DNA of 64,000 nucleotides, taken from assembly GCA_964612145.1 (NCBI GenBank), contig CAZTBP010000011.1, positions 1 through 64,000 of the forward strand, read 5' to 3'. The position numbers were made by a program, and so were the translations under genes. Below, in pieces: positions 35,721 to 44,293 of this stretch (positions within the stretch are counted from its first letter, which is position 1; every line of letters starts with the position of its first letter). The notes below the pieces were generated by a model that saw only the letters and a list, made by a program, of their open reading frames with translations, was not told the origin of the DNA and did not search any database. The DNA is from JAGNLV01 sp964612145. GTDB taxonomy: Bacteria; Zixibacteria; MSB-5A5; GN15; FEB-12.

Positions 35721-36491
35721 CTACCAATCCTTCCCCCGGTAATCGCCTTTGCCCGGAATCCGTCGCTTGATCTTGTCCTGAATCTTTTTTTCGTCATCTC
35801 TCAGCGCGTTGAGGATTCGTTCAGCGTCTTCTTTAGAGATCTTCTGCTCTTCATCCGGCTGCATCTGCTGTTGCTGCTGTTGCTCTTGTTCGCTGTCAGG
35901 CGGCTGCTGATCCTGTTGCTGCTGTTCATCGCCGGACTGTTGATCCTGCTGTTGATCCTGTTGTTGTTCCTGCTGTTGCTGCCCCTGATCTTGCTGCTCA
36001 TCCTGCTCTTGTTGCCCCTGCTGTTGCTGTTGATCCTGACTTTGCTGGGGCTGGGTGTTTTCTTTCAGCATGCGGCGGGCCAGTTCGAGATTCATCTTGG
36101 CGTCGACATTGTCGGGATCAAGCCGCAGGGTCTGTTCGTAGCTCTCAATGGCGGCCGGGTAGTCCTGCATGCGGAAATTGGTGTTGCCGAGGTTGTAGTG
36201 GGCTTTCGCCTCGAGACCGATATCGGTGGTGCCAAGGGATTTGGTGTAGTACTCTTTGGCCCTTTCGTACTCCCCTTTCATATAGGCCGCACCGCCTATA
36301 TTGAACTGGAGGCGCGGATCCTCCGGAATCTCGGTCTCGGCTGACTGGTATTTCTGCATGGCCTGATTGTAGTCTCCGTGTTTGAAAGACTCATTGCCGG
36401 AGCGAACATCATCGATGTAGTCGGCCATGACGGCCACCGGCAGAATTGCGGTGCAGAAGATTGTCGCGGCGGTAATCAGCAGCTTATGCAT
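35721..36491 (-). CDS. batC: BatC-like TPR protein with Gln-rich tract
   Basis: The 256-residue exported protein has three TPR repeats between about 30 and 140 (NESFKHGDYNQAMQKYQSAE; AKAHYNLGNTNFRMQDYPAAIESYEQTL). A Gln/Asp/Glu-rich tract of about 65 residues follows, then a short charged helix ending in KDW, as is common in Bat TPR proteins. The ATG at 36491 has GGAG 8 bases upstream and is preferred over the ATG three codons earlier, which abuts the same site. It overlaps batB by 8 bases. Confidence 0.83.
   Translation of the reverse strand: MHKLLITAATIFCTAILPVAVMADYIDDVRSGNESFKHGDYNQAMQKYQSAETEIPEDPRLQFNIGGAAYMKGEYERAKEYYTKSLGTTDIGLEAKAHYNLGNTNFRMQDYPAAIESYEQTLRLDPDNVDAKMNLELARRMLKENTQPQQSQDQQQQQGQQEQDEQQDQGQQQQEQQQDQQQDQQSGDEQQQQDQQPPDSEQEQQQQQQMQPDEEQKISKEDAERILNALRDDEKKIQDKIKRRIPGKGDYRGKDW
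35862..36056 (-). repeat. CAG/CAA-type low-complexity tract in batC
   Basis: Nearly 200 bases encode an almost uninterrupted run of Gln with Asp and Glu. Codons are mixed CAG and CAA, so this is not a pure triplet run, but it should be prone to length change. Confidence 0.85.
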
Positions 36492-37506
36492 CGGTCTCAT
36501 CTCCGGTTACTTTCCTTCGTTCGGATATAAAGAACTCGCCTACGATCAGGATCAGGGCCAGCAGCAGTGGCCACTGGAATCGGTCATCATAGCGGGTGAC
36601 GAGAGTGCCTTCAAGTTCTTTTTTCTCCATCTGGGCGATCTCTTCGAAGATCCGGTCCAGTTCCATCTCACCGGCGGTGGCGTGATAGTATTTGCCGCCG
36701 GTTTCGAGGGCCACTTTCTGGAGGATTTCTTCGTTGAGCGCCGTCATAACTACCTGTCCGTTTTCGTCCTTTTTGAAGCCGACCTGGTTGCCGCGCCGGT
36801 CGAAGATCGGTATCGGTTCACCGGCCGGGTTACCGATACCGACGGTGTAAATCTTGATGCCTTCCTGGCGGGCTTCTTCGGCCGCCTCGACGGCGCCGCG
36901 GTCATGGTCCTCGCCATCGGTGAGGAGCAACAAGACTTTATGTTTACGTTCCCGTTCCTCGAAGGTTTTGGTGGCAATGTCGATTGCCGACGCGAGGGAG
37001 GTACCCTGGACGCTGACGGCGTTTTGATCCATGGCGTCCAGCAGGAAACGGGCGGCGGTGTAGTCCAGCGTGAGGGGGCATTGGATAAAGGCCTCACCGG
37101 CAAAAGCGACCAGGCCGATGCGGTCCCCTTTAAGGCGTTCGATGATGCTCTGAATTTCCTGCTTGGCTTTTTCCAGCCGGTTCGGAGTCATGTCACGAGC
37201 CAGCATGGAATTGGAGACATCCAAGGCCACCACGAGGTCGATACCCTCGCGTTTGAGCATTTCAAGATGCGTGCCGAACTGGAGTCGGGCCAGGGCGAGG
37301 ATGATAAAGACCATCGCGATCAGCAGCATGGCGGCCTTGCCGCCCTGCCGGGCAAAGGAGATGTACGGTGCGTTTTTCATGATCAGGGGCATATCGCCGA
37401 AACGCTGCAGGAGCCGCTTTTTGCGCACGATAGCCCAGACCACGAAGCCGGCCAAAGCCAGGATTACGAGGAGCCAGAGAAAGTTTGTCGGGTCAGCAAA
37501 TCTCAT
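36484..37506 (-). CDS. batB: BatB, VWA-domain inner membrane protein
   Basis: The 340 residues begin with a membrane helix (10-28) and a second at about 55-75. A von Willebrand A domain follows, with the metal-site start VVALDVSNSMLARD and the later TDGEDHD. A C-terminal membrane helix closes the protein. The order of features is that of BatA/BatB. It lies 15 bases after batA and overlaps batC. VWA proteins paired with MoxR ATPases are thought to help fold or load partner complexes. Confidence 0.88.
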   Translation of the reverse strand: MRFADPTNFLWLLVILALAGFVVWAIVRKKRLLQRFGDMPLIMKNAPYISFARQGGKAAMLLIAMVFIILALARLQFGTHLEMLKREGIDLVVALDVSNSMLARDMTPNRLEKAKQEIQSIIERLKGDRIGLVAFAGEAFIQCPLTLDYTAARFLLDAMDQNAVSVQGTSLASAIDIATKTFEERERKHKVLLLLTDGEDHDRGAVEAAEEARQEGIKIYTVGIGNPAGEPIPIFDRRGNQVGFKKDENGQVVMTALNEEILQKVALETGGKYYHATAGEMELDRIFEEIAQMEKKELEGTLVTRYDDRFQWPLLLALILIVGEFFISERRKVTGDETDA

Positions 37507-37521
37507 CGTGTGCTCAATCTC

Positions 37522-38565
37522 CTACGGAAGCTTTCTTAACCAGGTGTTTGACAGCAACATCTCTACTACCAGCAACAGCAGGCCCATCCAGGTGAATAAC
37601 TGGAAGAGCTCAGTATACTGAATGTGTGAGGCGATCTCGATTTCGGTCTTTTCCAACTGGTCGATTTCGTCGTAGATCTGTTCGAGCTCTTCGCCGGAAC
37701 GGGCCCGGAAGAAGCGGCCATCGGTTCGCTCGGCAATCTCTTTGAGCGTCGTCTCATCAATTTTGGTCGGGCGGTAGACGTATCGTTTTCCGAACATGGG
37801 ATCCTGGATCGGGAACATGGCGTTGCCTGGTTTGCCGGCACCGATGGTGTAGATTTTTATGTCAAAGGTGGCGGCGAGATTAGCGGCCGTGAGAGGGTCG
37901 ATTTCGCCGGAGTTGTTGTCGCCGTCGGTAAGGAGGACAATGACTTTGCTTTCGGCCTCGGTTTCACGCAGGCGGTTGACGGCATTGGCAATGGCCATCC
38001 CGATGGCGGTGCCGTCCTCGACCAGGCCGAAGTCTATTTGATCGATAAAGCTGAGCAAAACGCCATAGTCGGTCGTCAGCGGGCACTGGGTATAGGAGTA
38101 GCGGGCAAATACGACAAGACCGATGCGGTCGTTTTGCCGCTGTTCGATGAATTTCTTCATCTCTTCCTTGGCCACGTACAAGCGATTGTTCGGTTTGAAG
38201 TCCTCGGCCTGCATGGAGGATGAAACATCGAGGCACATCATAATGTCGACGCCCTCGGAGATGACTTCTTCATATTCGGTCCCGGAGCGCGGCCGGGCAA
38301 AAGCGACCAGCAGGAGGGCCAGAGCCAGCGCACGCATAATCGGCAGGAGAGCGCGCAGTTGTTGACGGTGGGTGCGGGCGGCCCTCTTGACGATTCGCAG
38401 GTCGGAGAATTTGATCGTAGCAGCCCGGGTGCGCCTTCGGCCAAAGCTCCACAAGAGCATGAGGATGATTACTGTGCCGCCAACGAGGAAGATCAGCCAC
38501 GGCGGGATGGTCAGATCAACCAGGTCAAAGAAGTTGAGGCTGAGACCGGCGAATTCAAGACTCAT
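37522..38565 (-). CDS. batA: BatA, VWA-domain inner membrane protein
   Basis: The 347-residue protein has the same layout as BatB: membrane helices at about 22-40 and 68-88, a VWA domain with MMCLDVSSSMQAEDFKPN and LLTDGDNNSGEI, and a membrane helix near the C-terminus. BatA and BatB are clearly paralogous. The ATG overlaps the end of the gene upstream by 4 bases. Confidence 0.88.
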   Translation of the reverse strand: MSLEFAGLSLNFFDLVDLTIPPWLIFLVGGTVIILMLLWSFGRRRTRAATIKFSDLRIVKRAARTHRQQLRALLPIMRALALALLLVAFARPRSGTEYEEVISEGVDIMMCLDVSSSMQAEDFKPNNRLYVAKEEMKKFIEQRQNDRIGLVVFARYSYTQCPLTTDYGVLLSFIDQIDFGLVEDGTAIGMAIANAVNRLRETEAESKVIVLLTDGDNNSGEIDPLTAANLAATFDIKIYTIGAGKPGNAMFPIQDPMFGKRYVYRPTKIDETTLKEIAERTDGRFFRARSGEELEQIYDEIDQLEKTEIEIASHIQYTELFQLFTWMGLLLLVVEMLLSNTWLRKLP

Positions 38566-39596
38566 TCGGCCCCTCCCCCGGTCGGCGCGACCGGTTCGTC
38601 GTGGGTATTGGTTTCGACCTGAGGAACGCGTCGCAACTGGATATCTTTGCGCACACGATCAATCAGCGAATGCACAAATTCGAAATCATATTTGCTCTGG
38701 TCTTTCGACGGCTCGTATTTGGCGAACTTGACCAGGTCGGCGTGGGTCATGAATGCCTCGATGCCGTCGTACGACGATTCCGGCAGTTTGACGGCCCGGA
38801 AGTGCTCAAGGAACTCCTCGGTCGTCATATCGAGGGCGTGGGCATCGTAGACCTCGCCAAGGAACCATCGGACGATATCATCAAGCTCGTAGTAAAAGGT
38901 CTTGAACTGACCGTCGGCAACAAGATCCCTGTGCATCAGCAGGGCGAGTCGTTCGTAGGCAATCTCCCACGGTTCGCGGGGATCGAGCTTACGCTGGGCC
39001 ACGGGTCGGCGGCGGCGCCAGATGAAAAAGGCGACGATGCCGGCAACCAGGAGCAGTGCAATGGCAGCGTAAATGTAGTACCAGGTGTAGTCGCGTTCAA
39101 ACTCGACGGGGGCCGCGATCGGTTTAATATCAAGCTTGGCAATAGCGGCGCTGTCCTGTCCGGCCAGAAGCGACTCGACGGTAATCGGGACCCCCTCGGA
39201 CACCACGACACGTCGGGAGCTGTCGGGCATGATGACGGTAACCGGGATGGGCGGGACGATATACTCACCGGTCGTGAAGGTGCTTATGACAAACCGGTTC
39301 GTGGATTTGTAGCGACCGTCGGCGAGGCGTTCGATCTTATCGGTTTCGTAGTCGATGACGTGAAACGAGCCGAGATTTGCGCCCAGCGGCGGGGGGAGTA
39401 ACTCGATGGTGGAGTCGTAGAAAATAGTCAGCGTATAGGTTACCAGGTCGCCGACAAATATCTCGGACTTATCAACTGAAGTGCGGACTTCAACGCCGGG
39501 CACAGACTGCACCGTATCCGCCGGAACCTGAGCCCCGGCTATTGACGCCACTGCCAGAAGCAAAGTGAATGTAAATATGCGAGTCAGATTGTTCAT
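38562..39596 (-). CDS. BatD-like single-pass protein
   Basis: The 344 residues begin with an export signal. A periplasmic domain follows (VEVRTSVDKSEIFVGDLVTYTLTI) similar to the first Ig-like unit of BatD. A membrane helix at about 177-197 leads to a helical cytosolic domain. That domain contains ADLVKFAKYEP, matching the BatD motif. It lies between the lipoprotein gene and batA, within the operon. It is probably a short BatD paralogue with a related role; no precise family name is certain. Confidence 0.7.
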   Translation of the reverse strand: MNNLTRIFTFTLLLAVASIAGAQVPADTVQSVPGVEVRTSVDKSEIFVGDLVTYTLTIFYDSTIELLPPPLGANLGSFHVIDYETDKIERLADGRYKSTNRFVISTFTTGEYIVPPIPVTVIMPDSSRRVVVSEGVPITVESLLAGQDSAAIAKLDIKPIAAPVEFERDYTWYYIYAAIALLLVAGIVAFFIWRRRRPVAQRKLDPREPWEIAYERLALLMHRDLVADGQFKTFYYELDDIVRWFLGEVYDAHALDMTTEEFLEHFRAVKLPESSYDGIEAFMTHADLVKFAKYEPSKDQSKYDFEFVHSLIDRVRKDIQLRRVPQVETNTHDEPVAPTGGGAE

Positions 39597-39618
39597 CTAT
39601 TCCTGATACAGCTTTCGT

Positions 39619-40518
39619 CTACTTAACGTTCTGGTCAAAAAATTCAACGCGATCTTTCTGTGACAGCGTGTTGATGTAGTCGCGGTAGGCGGACTGGGCC
39701 TTCTGCGACTGGTAGTCCATGAAGACCCGGGCCTTGACCGAGTCATAGGGCGCGCCGCCGTATAGGGAATCCCGGTTGGCGGCATAGAAGTTTTTGACAT
39801 CGACCGTATCGATCCGGACTTTGGGCATCACATTGTCGAAAAGGTATTTTTCTACGAGAAGCTGGCGGCTGATTTCACGCACCTGCTTTTTGATTTCAGG
39901 GTCGTTGTTGTAGTTTTCGCGCATGGCGGCGCGGTAGAGCAATTCGGAAGCAACGTACTGATGCACGAAGTCGATTTTAGCCTGTGGATTCTGTTCGATT
40001 TGCCGCTGTTGTTCCGGCGGCATGTTGGCGAGTGCGTCGTTGACCTGAGAGAGCCAGATCGGCGAGCCGGAGATTCGGGCCACGACAACGTCGGTGTCAC
40101 TGGCCGGCTCGGCATCGATGTCTGTCATCGTTTGAAGCTGACGGCGGGCATCGGCGACATTGCCGGAACGCTCCAGGGCTGCGACAAGGTTTTTTCCGGC
40201 CTCATCGGCAAACGAGGCGCTCGGATCGAGCGCGCGGGCGCGAACATAATAGGCGGCCGCTTGTTCGTAGTCGTTGATATGTTCGAAATAGAGCCGGCCG
40301 ATGAGGTAGTTTATGTTTGCCCGGACAGTTGTTTCGATATCCTCGTAAGTAAGAATCTTCTGGTATTCCTGGACGGCGGCTTCGTAGAGCCGGTTGTCGC
40401 GAAGTTCAGTGGCAAGTAGCTTATGCCGCTCGATGGCCTCTGTATGGTCGACCGACTGGGAGCAGCCGACGACAGCGGAAATTGTTGTAGCGGCGAGCAG
40501 CGCTGACAGAGTTCTCAT
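39619..40518 (-). CDS. TPR and SurA-like lipoprotein in the Bat operon
   Basis: This 299-residue protein has a signal ending AVVGC, with lipidated cysteine near residue 19. A TPR region follows (ELRDNRLYEAAVQEYQKIL; EHINDYEQAAAYYVRARALDP). Its second half resembles the helical core of SurA/PpiD chaperones (ISGSPIWLSQVNDALANM, VHQYVASELLYRAAMREN, KNFYAANRDSLYG), but the rotamase domain is missing. It abuts the DUF58 gene. It is probably a periplasmic chaperone-like lipoprotein serving the Bat system. The link to SurA is a reading of pattern, not a confirmed hit. Confidence 0.65.
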   Translation of the reverse strand: MRTLSALLAATTISAVVGCSQSVDHTEAIERHKLLATELRDNRLYEAAVQEYQKILTYEDIETTVRANINYLIGRLYFEHINDYEQAAAYYVRARALDPSASFADEAGKNLVAALERSGNVADARRQLQTMTDIDAEPASDTDVVVARISGSPIWLSQVNDALANMPPEQQRQIEQNPQAKIDFVHQYVASELLYRAAMRENYNNDPEIKKQVREISRQLLVEKYLFDNVMPKVRIDTVDVKNFYAANRDSLYGGAPYDSVKARVFMDYQSQKAQSAYRDYINTLSQKDRVEFFDQNVK

Positions 40519-41394
40519 CTACAGCCTCCTCTCCCTCATCCGGAAAAAATTGATCAGCGGAACGATGTACGACTGATCGGTCCGGATATTAATGAAGTCG
40601 AGGTTGATGAGGCGGAAGTCGCGCTGGAGTCGCTCGAGGTCTTCATCGGCTCGGGCGGCGTATTCGCGGCGGAACTCTTTAGAGCCGGTGTCAATCATGA
40701 AGACTTCGCCCGTCTCGGCGTCCTCGAGTTCGATGAGGCCGACATCATCGAAGCTCTTCTCGCGTGGGTCGGTGATTTTAACGGCGACGAGGTCGTGGCG
40801 ACGGTTGGCAATCTGCAGCGGCCGCTGGAATTCTTCGGACAGAAAATCCGAGATCAGGAACACGACAGACTTTCGGCGAATCACCCTGTTCAGGTACTCC
40901 AGTGCACCGCCGATATCAGTCCCGACACCTTTGGGCTGGAAGAAGAGGATTTCGCGGATGAGCCGGAGCACGTGGCCGCGTCCTTTGCGGGGCGGTACAA
41001 ACTTCTCGATAGTGTCGGTGAAGATGATGAGGCCGACCTTGTCGTTGTTTTTGATAGCCGAAAAGGCGAGCAGGGCGCCAAGTTCGGCGGCCATTTCGCT
41101 TTTGAATCGCTCGCGCGTGCCAAAGCGACCGGATGAAGAAGCGTCGACGAGCAGTACGACGGACAGTTCGCGCTCCTCGCGGAACTTCTTGATGTGCGGA
41201 TAGCCGGTGCGGGCGGTGACGTTCCAGTCTATCAGCCGGATATCATCGCCGGGCTCGTACTGCCGCACCTCCTCGAATTCCATCCCCTGTCCTTTGAAGG
41301 TGGAATGGTATTCGCCGGAGAACAGGTCGTTGACCAGCTTCTTGGTGCGGATTTCGATCCGCCGGATCTTTTTGAGTATCTCTTTCGGCAGCAT
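40519..41394 (-). CDS. DUF58 domain protein
   Basis: The 291-residue cytosolic protein has the DUF58 signature: YHSTFKGQGMEFEEVRQYEPGDDIRLIDWNVTAR, followed by a VWA-like part with VLLVDASSSGRFG. DUF58 proteins almost always follow a MoxR gene, as here (23 bases after it), and likely act as adaptors for the ATPase. The start is ATG. No membrane segment is seen. Confidence 0.93.
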   Translation of the reverse strand: MLPKEILKKIRRIEIRTKKLVNDLFSGEYHSTFKGQGMEFEEVRQYEPGDDIRLIDWNVTARTGYPHIKKFREERELSVVLLVDASSSGRFGTRERFKSEMAAELGALLAFSAIKNNDKVGLIIFTDTIEKFVPPRKGRGHVLRLIREILFFQPKGVGTDIGGALEYLNRVIRRKSVVFLISDFLSEEFQRPLQIANRRHDLVAVKITDPREKSFDDVGLIELEDAETGEVFMIDTGSKEFRREYAARADEDLERLQRDFRLINLDFINIRTDQSYIVPLINFFRMRERRL

Positions 41395-41417
41395 GGTTGC
41401 CGGACAATTCCCTTAGG

Positions 41418-42407
41418 TTACGGTACCTCGACAGCGTCAAAAATCTTCGACACGATAGCGTCGGAGTCGATCTCCTCGGCTTCGGCCTCGTAGGTTACAA
41501 GTATGCGATGGCGCAAGACATCGTGACCGATAGACTTGATATCCTCAGGCGTGATGTAGCCGCGGCCTTTCATGAAGGCGTGAGCCTTGGCGGCGAGGTT
41601 GAGATAGATTGTTGCACGGGGCGAGGCGCCGAACGCGATCAAGTCCTTCAGGTCGGCCAGGCCGTGCTTTTCGGGCTCGCGGGTGGCGATGATGATATTC
41701 ACGATGTAGTCCTTGACTTTTTCATCGACATAGATTTCGCGAACAACATTGCGGGCCTTGACGATATCCTCGGGGGTGATCACTTTGTCGACCGAGAAGG
41801 TATCGGTGCCGGTATTGCGGTCCATGATCTCGCGCTCCTCGGTGGGCGACGGGTAGCCGATTTTGAGCATCAGCATAAATCGGTCGACCTGTGCCTCGGG
41901 AAGCGGGTAAGTTCCTTCCTGCTCGATCGGGTTCTGGGTGGCGAGCACCAGGAACGGTTCTTCCAGGGGAAAGGTGGTTTCACCGATTGTAATCTGCCGC
42001 TCCTGCATTGCCTCCAGCAAGGCCGACTGCACCTTGGCAGGAGCCCGGTTGATTTCGTCGGCAAGGATAATGTTGGCAAAGATCGGACCCTTCTTAACGG
42101 AGAATGTTGCCGTCTGGGGGTTGTAGATCATGGTACCGATCAGGTCGGCCGGCAGCAGGTCCGGTGTGAACTGGAGCCGCTGGAATTTGGCCTGAATGGC
42201 GCTGGCCAGGGTTGAAACTGAAAGCGTCTTGGCCAGGCCCGGGACGCCTTCGATGAGGATGTGGCCGTTGGAGAGAATGCCGATCAGAAGCCGCTCGACA
42301 AGGTACTTCTGGCCGACGATTACATGAGACATCTGTTCAGTCAGTCGCTGCACAAAGGAGGACTCATTCTCCACTCGGGCCTGAATTTCCTTAATGTCAG
42401 TGTGCAT
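41418..42407 (-). CDS. MoxR-family AAA+ ATPase
   Basis: MoxR ATPases act as chaperones with VWA partners. The 329 residues include the Walker A block ILIEGVPGLAKT, Walker B IILADEINRAPAK, sensor motif LATQNPIEQEGTYPLPEAQVDRF, and the C-terminal lid with GASPRATIYLNLAAKA. The ATG follows GGAGG by 4 bases. Upstream is a BatD-like gene; downstream are DUF58 and the bat genes. This is the standard moxR-DUF58-bat order. Confidence 0.96.
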   Translation of the reverse strand: MHTDIKEIQARVENESSFVQRLTEQMSHVIVGQKYLVERLLIGILSNGHILIEGVPGLAKTLSVSTLASAIQAKFQRLQFTPDLLPADLIGTMIYNPQTATFSVKKGPIFANIILADEINRAPAKVQSALLEAMQERQITIGETTFPLEEPFLVLATQNPIEQEGTYPLPEAQVDRFMLMLKIGYPSPTEEREIMDRNTGTDTFSVDKVITPEDIVKARNVVREIYVDEKVKDYIVNIIIATREPEKHGLADLKDLIAFGASPRATIYLNLAAKAHAFMKGRGYITPEDIKSIGHDVLRHRILVTYEAEAEEIDSDAIVSKIFDAVEVP

Positions 42408-42433
42408 CCAACCTCCGTCAGTATTTCGTTACA

Positions 42434-43300
42434 CTATAGTTTTTCAAAGAATTCGCGAACCGCCGTGGTGCGTCGAACGGTTTCACCGGGGGACGATTCC
42501 ACCGGTCGAAACTTGTCGAGGCGGGCGGTTATCAGCCAATCGGCCAGGCGTTCGGCCCGGGCCGGTGTCAGGTCGGTTTTTTCCAGTCCGGATCGCACTT
42601 CATCGTCCCCGAGTTCCTCAATATTGAGGCCGTACTCGGCCCGGGCGTAGCCGGACAGGATCCGGTAAAGTCCGGCATGGAACTTCTTTAAGTCATCACC
42701 GGCGTCCTGCCTGAGCTGTTCCAACTGTTCGAGCACGACTTCACTCGGGCTTTTGGGCTTCTCGCCGAGATCCTCGCGTCGGACGCGGCGAGTATAGATC
42801 ACGATGCCGCCGGCGCCGGCCAGGACGACGATAATCACGATCCATATCCATGTAGTCGTAATCCCGCTATCGGATTTTTCCGGCAGCGGTTTCGGGTTGG
42901 CTATTGTAATCGCCATCGGCTCGGTTGTCAACTCACCCTCGGTGGTATCGGCCAGGCTCACAAACGGTATATCAACAGGTTCTATGAGGGCCTCGCCGGA
43001 CGCGAGGGGTACGAGGATATAACGATATGTTCGGTAAGTAGTTTCATTTTCGCGGACGCCTTCGCTGGTGATAGCGGATTCGAAGCGGCCGATCTTGAGT
43101 TTCCGGAAGGTCGGTTTCAGGGGACCCCGAATCTGATATGCGGACTGCGGCCCGGACCACGTAAGCGTTATCTCGAACGTGACGCTGTCTTCGAAATCGA
43201 TGTCAAACTGGTCAATTGCCTGCGATACTGAAATGCCGTCAGCGCGAGCACCGACAGCAGTCACGATCAACAGTCCCAGGCTCAACAGGATCCGTTTCAT
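42434..43300 (-). CDS. Short BatD-like membrane protein
   Basis: The 288 residues show an export signal ending near ARA, one beta-rich domain (IDFEDSVTFEITLTWSGPQ), a membrane helix at about 162-185, and a helical cytosolic end with LITARLDKFRPVE. The architecture repeats that of BatD and of the protein at 38562-39596. It is the first gene of the Bat operon, 26 bases before moxR. A TATAAC box lies near 43370 in the gap upstream, but without a good -35. Confidence 0.65.
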   Translation of the reverse strand: MKRILLSLGLLIVTAVGARADGISVSQAIDQFDIDFEDSVTFEITLTWSGPQSAYQIRGPLKPTFRKLKIGRFESAITSEGVRENETTYRTYRYILVPLASGEALIEPVDIPFVSLADTTEGELTTEPMAITIANPKPLPEKSDSGITTTWIWIVIIVVLAGAGGIVIYTRRVRREDLGEKPKSPSEVVLEQLEQLRQDAGDDLKKFHAGLYRILSGYARAEYGLNIEELGDDEVRSGLEKTDLTPARAERLADWLITARLDKFRPVESSPGETVRRTTAVREFFEKL

Positions 43301-43410
43301 GATCGGTTTCGATTCGTTTTTTGCGATTCGTTCATTTTCCGTCTCAGGCAGTGAGCCGGCCTGTTACAAGTGTTATACTGCAATTCGGGGTGGTAGTTTC
43401 ACTGAGATTA

Positions 43411-44256
43411 TCAGGCAACTAACAGCGCCACAACACCTAAGGCCATCCCGAGTTTAAGCGCGGCGGAGCCGGTCAGCAGCATGCCGGTCGACGGTTTGCC
43501 CCAGATGAAAATCAGCAGGGCCAGCAGGGGCAGGTCGACCATATAGATCACGATAATCTTGTACGCCTCGCCGAACCAGCCGGTGACAACCGGGATCAGG
43601 GTCAGCACGACCAGCACCAAAAACAGCGCCAGTGCGGTTGACAGGGCGGCGCGGACACCAAAGACGACCGGGATCGAGCCGGAGCCGACGGCGCGGTCAC
43701 CCTCGATGTCGTGCACGTCCTTGACAATCTCGCGCACGAAGTGAAACAGCACGCCAAAGGCAGCCGGAATCAGCGGCCCCGGGAGCACCCAGGCCAGCAT
43801 CGGATCAACGGCGAAGCCGCCGATCATAAACGTGAGGCCGCCGAGAATGCCGACGATCAGGTTGCCCACCACCGGCAGGTTTTTGCCGCCAAAATTGTAG
43901 GCTGCCAGCAAACCAAGGGCAAGGGCGATGGTGGCCAGTACAGTCAGGTTCACGAACGCGCCCAGAATCAATGCAACGGCCGCGAACGAGGAGGCGAGAA
44001 TCACAGCCAGCCGTTCGCTGACTCTCCCCTGCACCAGCATGCGGTCGGGGTGATTGAGGCGGTCGGAATTGATATCCACCAAATCGTTGACGATATTGCC
44101 CGCGGCACAAACCAGGAACGTCGCCAGTCCGGTGAGCAGCGGTCCGGTGTATACCGGCTGCAACCAGGTCAGATAGCCCCCGACCCAGACTCCTGCCATC
44201 GCCATGAGGCAGTTGACGGCCCGTATCAGCCGCAAAATATCAAGTACATGCCGCAT
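43411..44256 (-). CDS. UbiA-family prenyltransferase, DGGGP synthase-like
   Basis: The 281-residue protein has about eight membrane helices and two Asp-rich motifs, NDLVDINSDRLNHPDR and DVHDIEGDRAVGSGSIP. The first is followed by LVQGRVS, as in archaeal digeranylgeranylglyceryl phosphate synthases and their relatives in FCB bacteria. It may attach an isoprenoid chain to a glycerol- or aromatic-type acceptor. The acceptor cannot be told from sequence. It is the last gene of the envelope operon, 37 bases after the Omp85 gene. Confidence 0.82.
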   Translation of the reverse strand: MRHVLDILRLIRAVNCLMAMAGVWVGGYLTWLQPVYTGPLLTGLATFLVCAAGNIVNDLVDINSDRLNHPDRMLVQGRVSERLAVILASSFAAVALILGAFVNLTVLATIALALGLLAAYNFGGKNLPVVGNLIVGILGGLTFMIGGFAVDPMLAWVLPGPLIPAAFGVLFHFVREIVKDVHDIEGDRAVGSGSIPVVFGVRAALSTALALFLVLVVLTLIPVVTGWFGEAYKIIVIYMVDLPLLALLIFIWGKPSTGMLLTGSAALKLGMALGVVALLVA

Positions 44257-44293
44257 GACCGCATACTAGGGAGGCGTCACGGTTGAGTCAATT

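Noticed and set aside
43360..43400. Promoter for the Bat operon (TATAAC)
   Set aside because: No -35 element at suitable spacing was found, so it is not listed as a feature.
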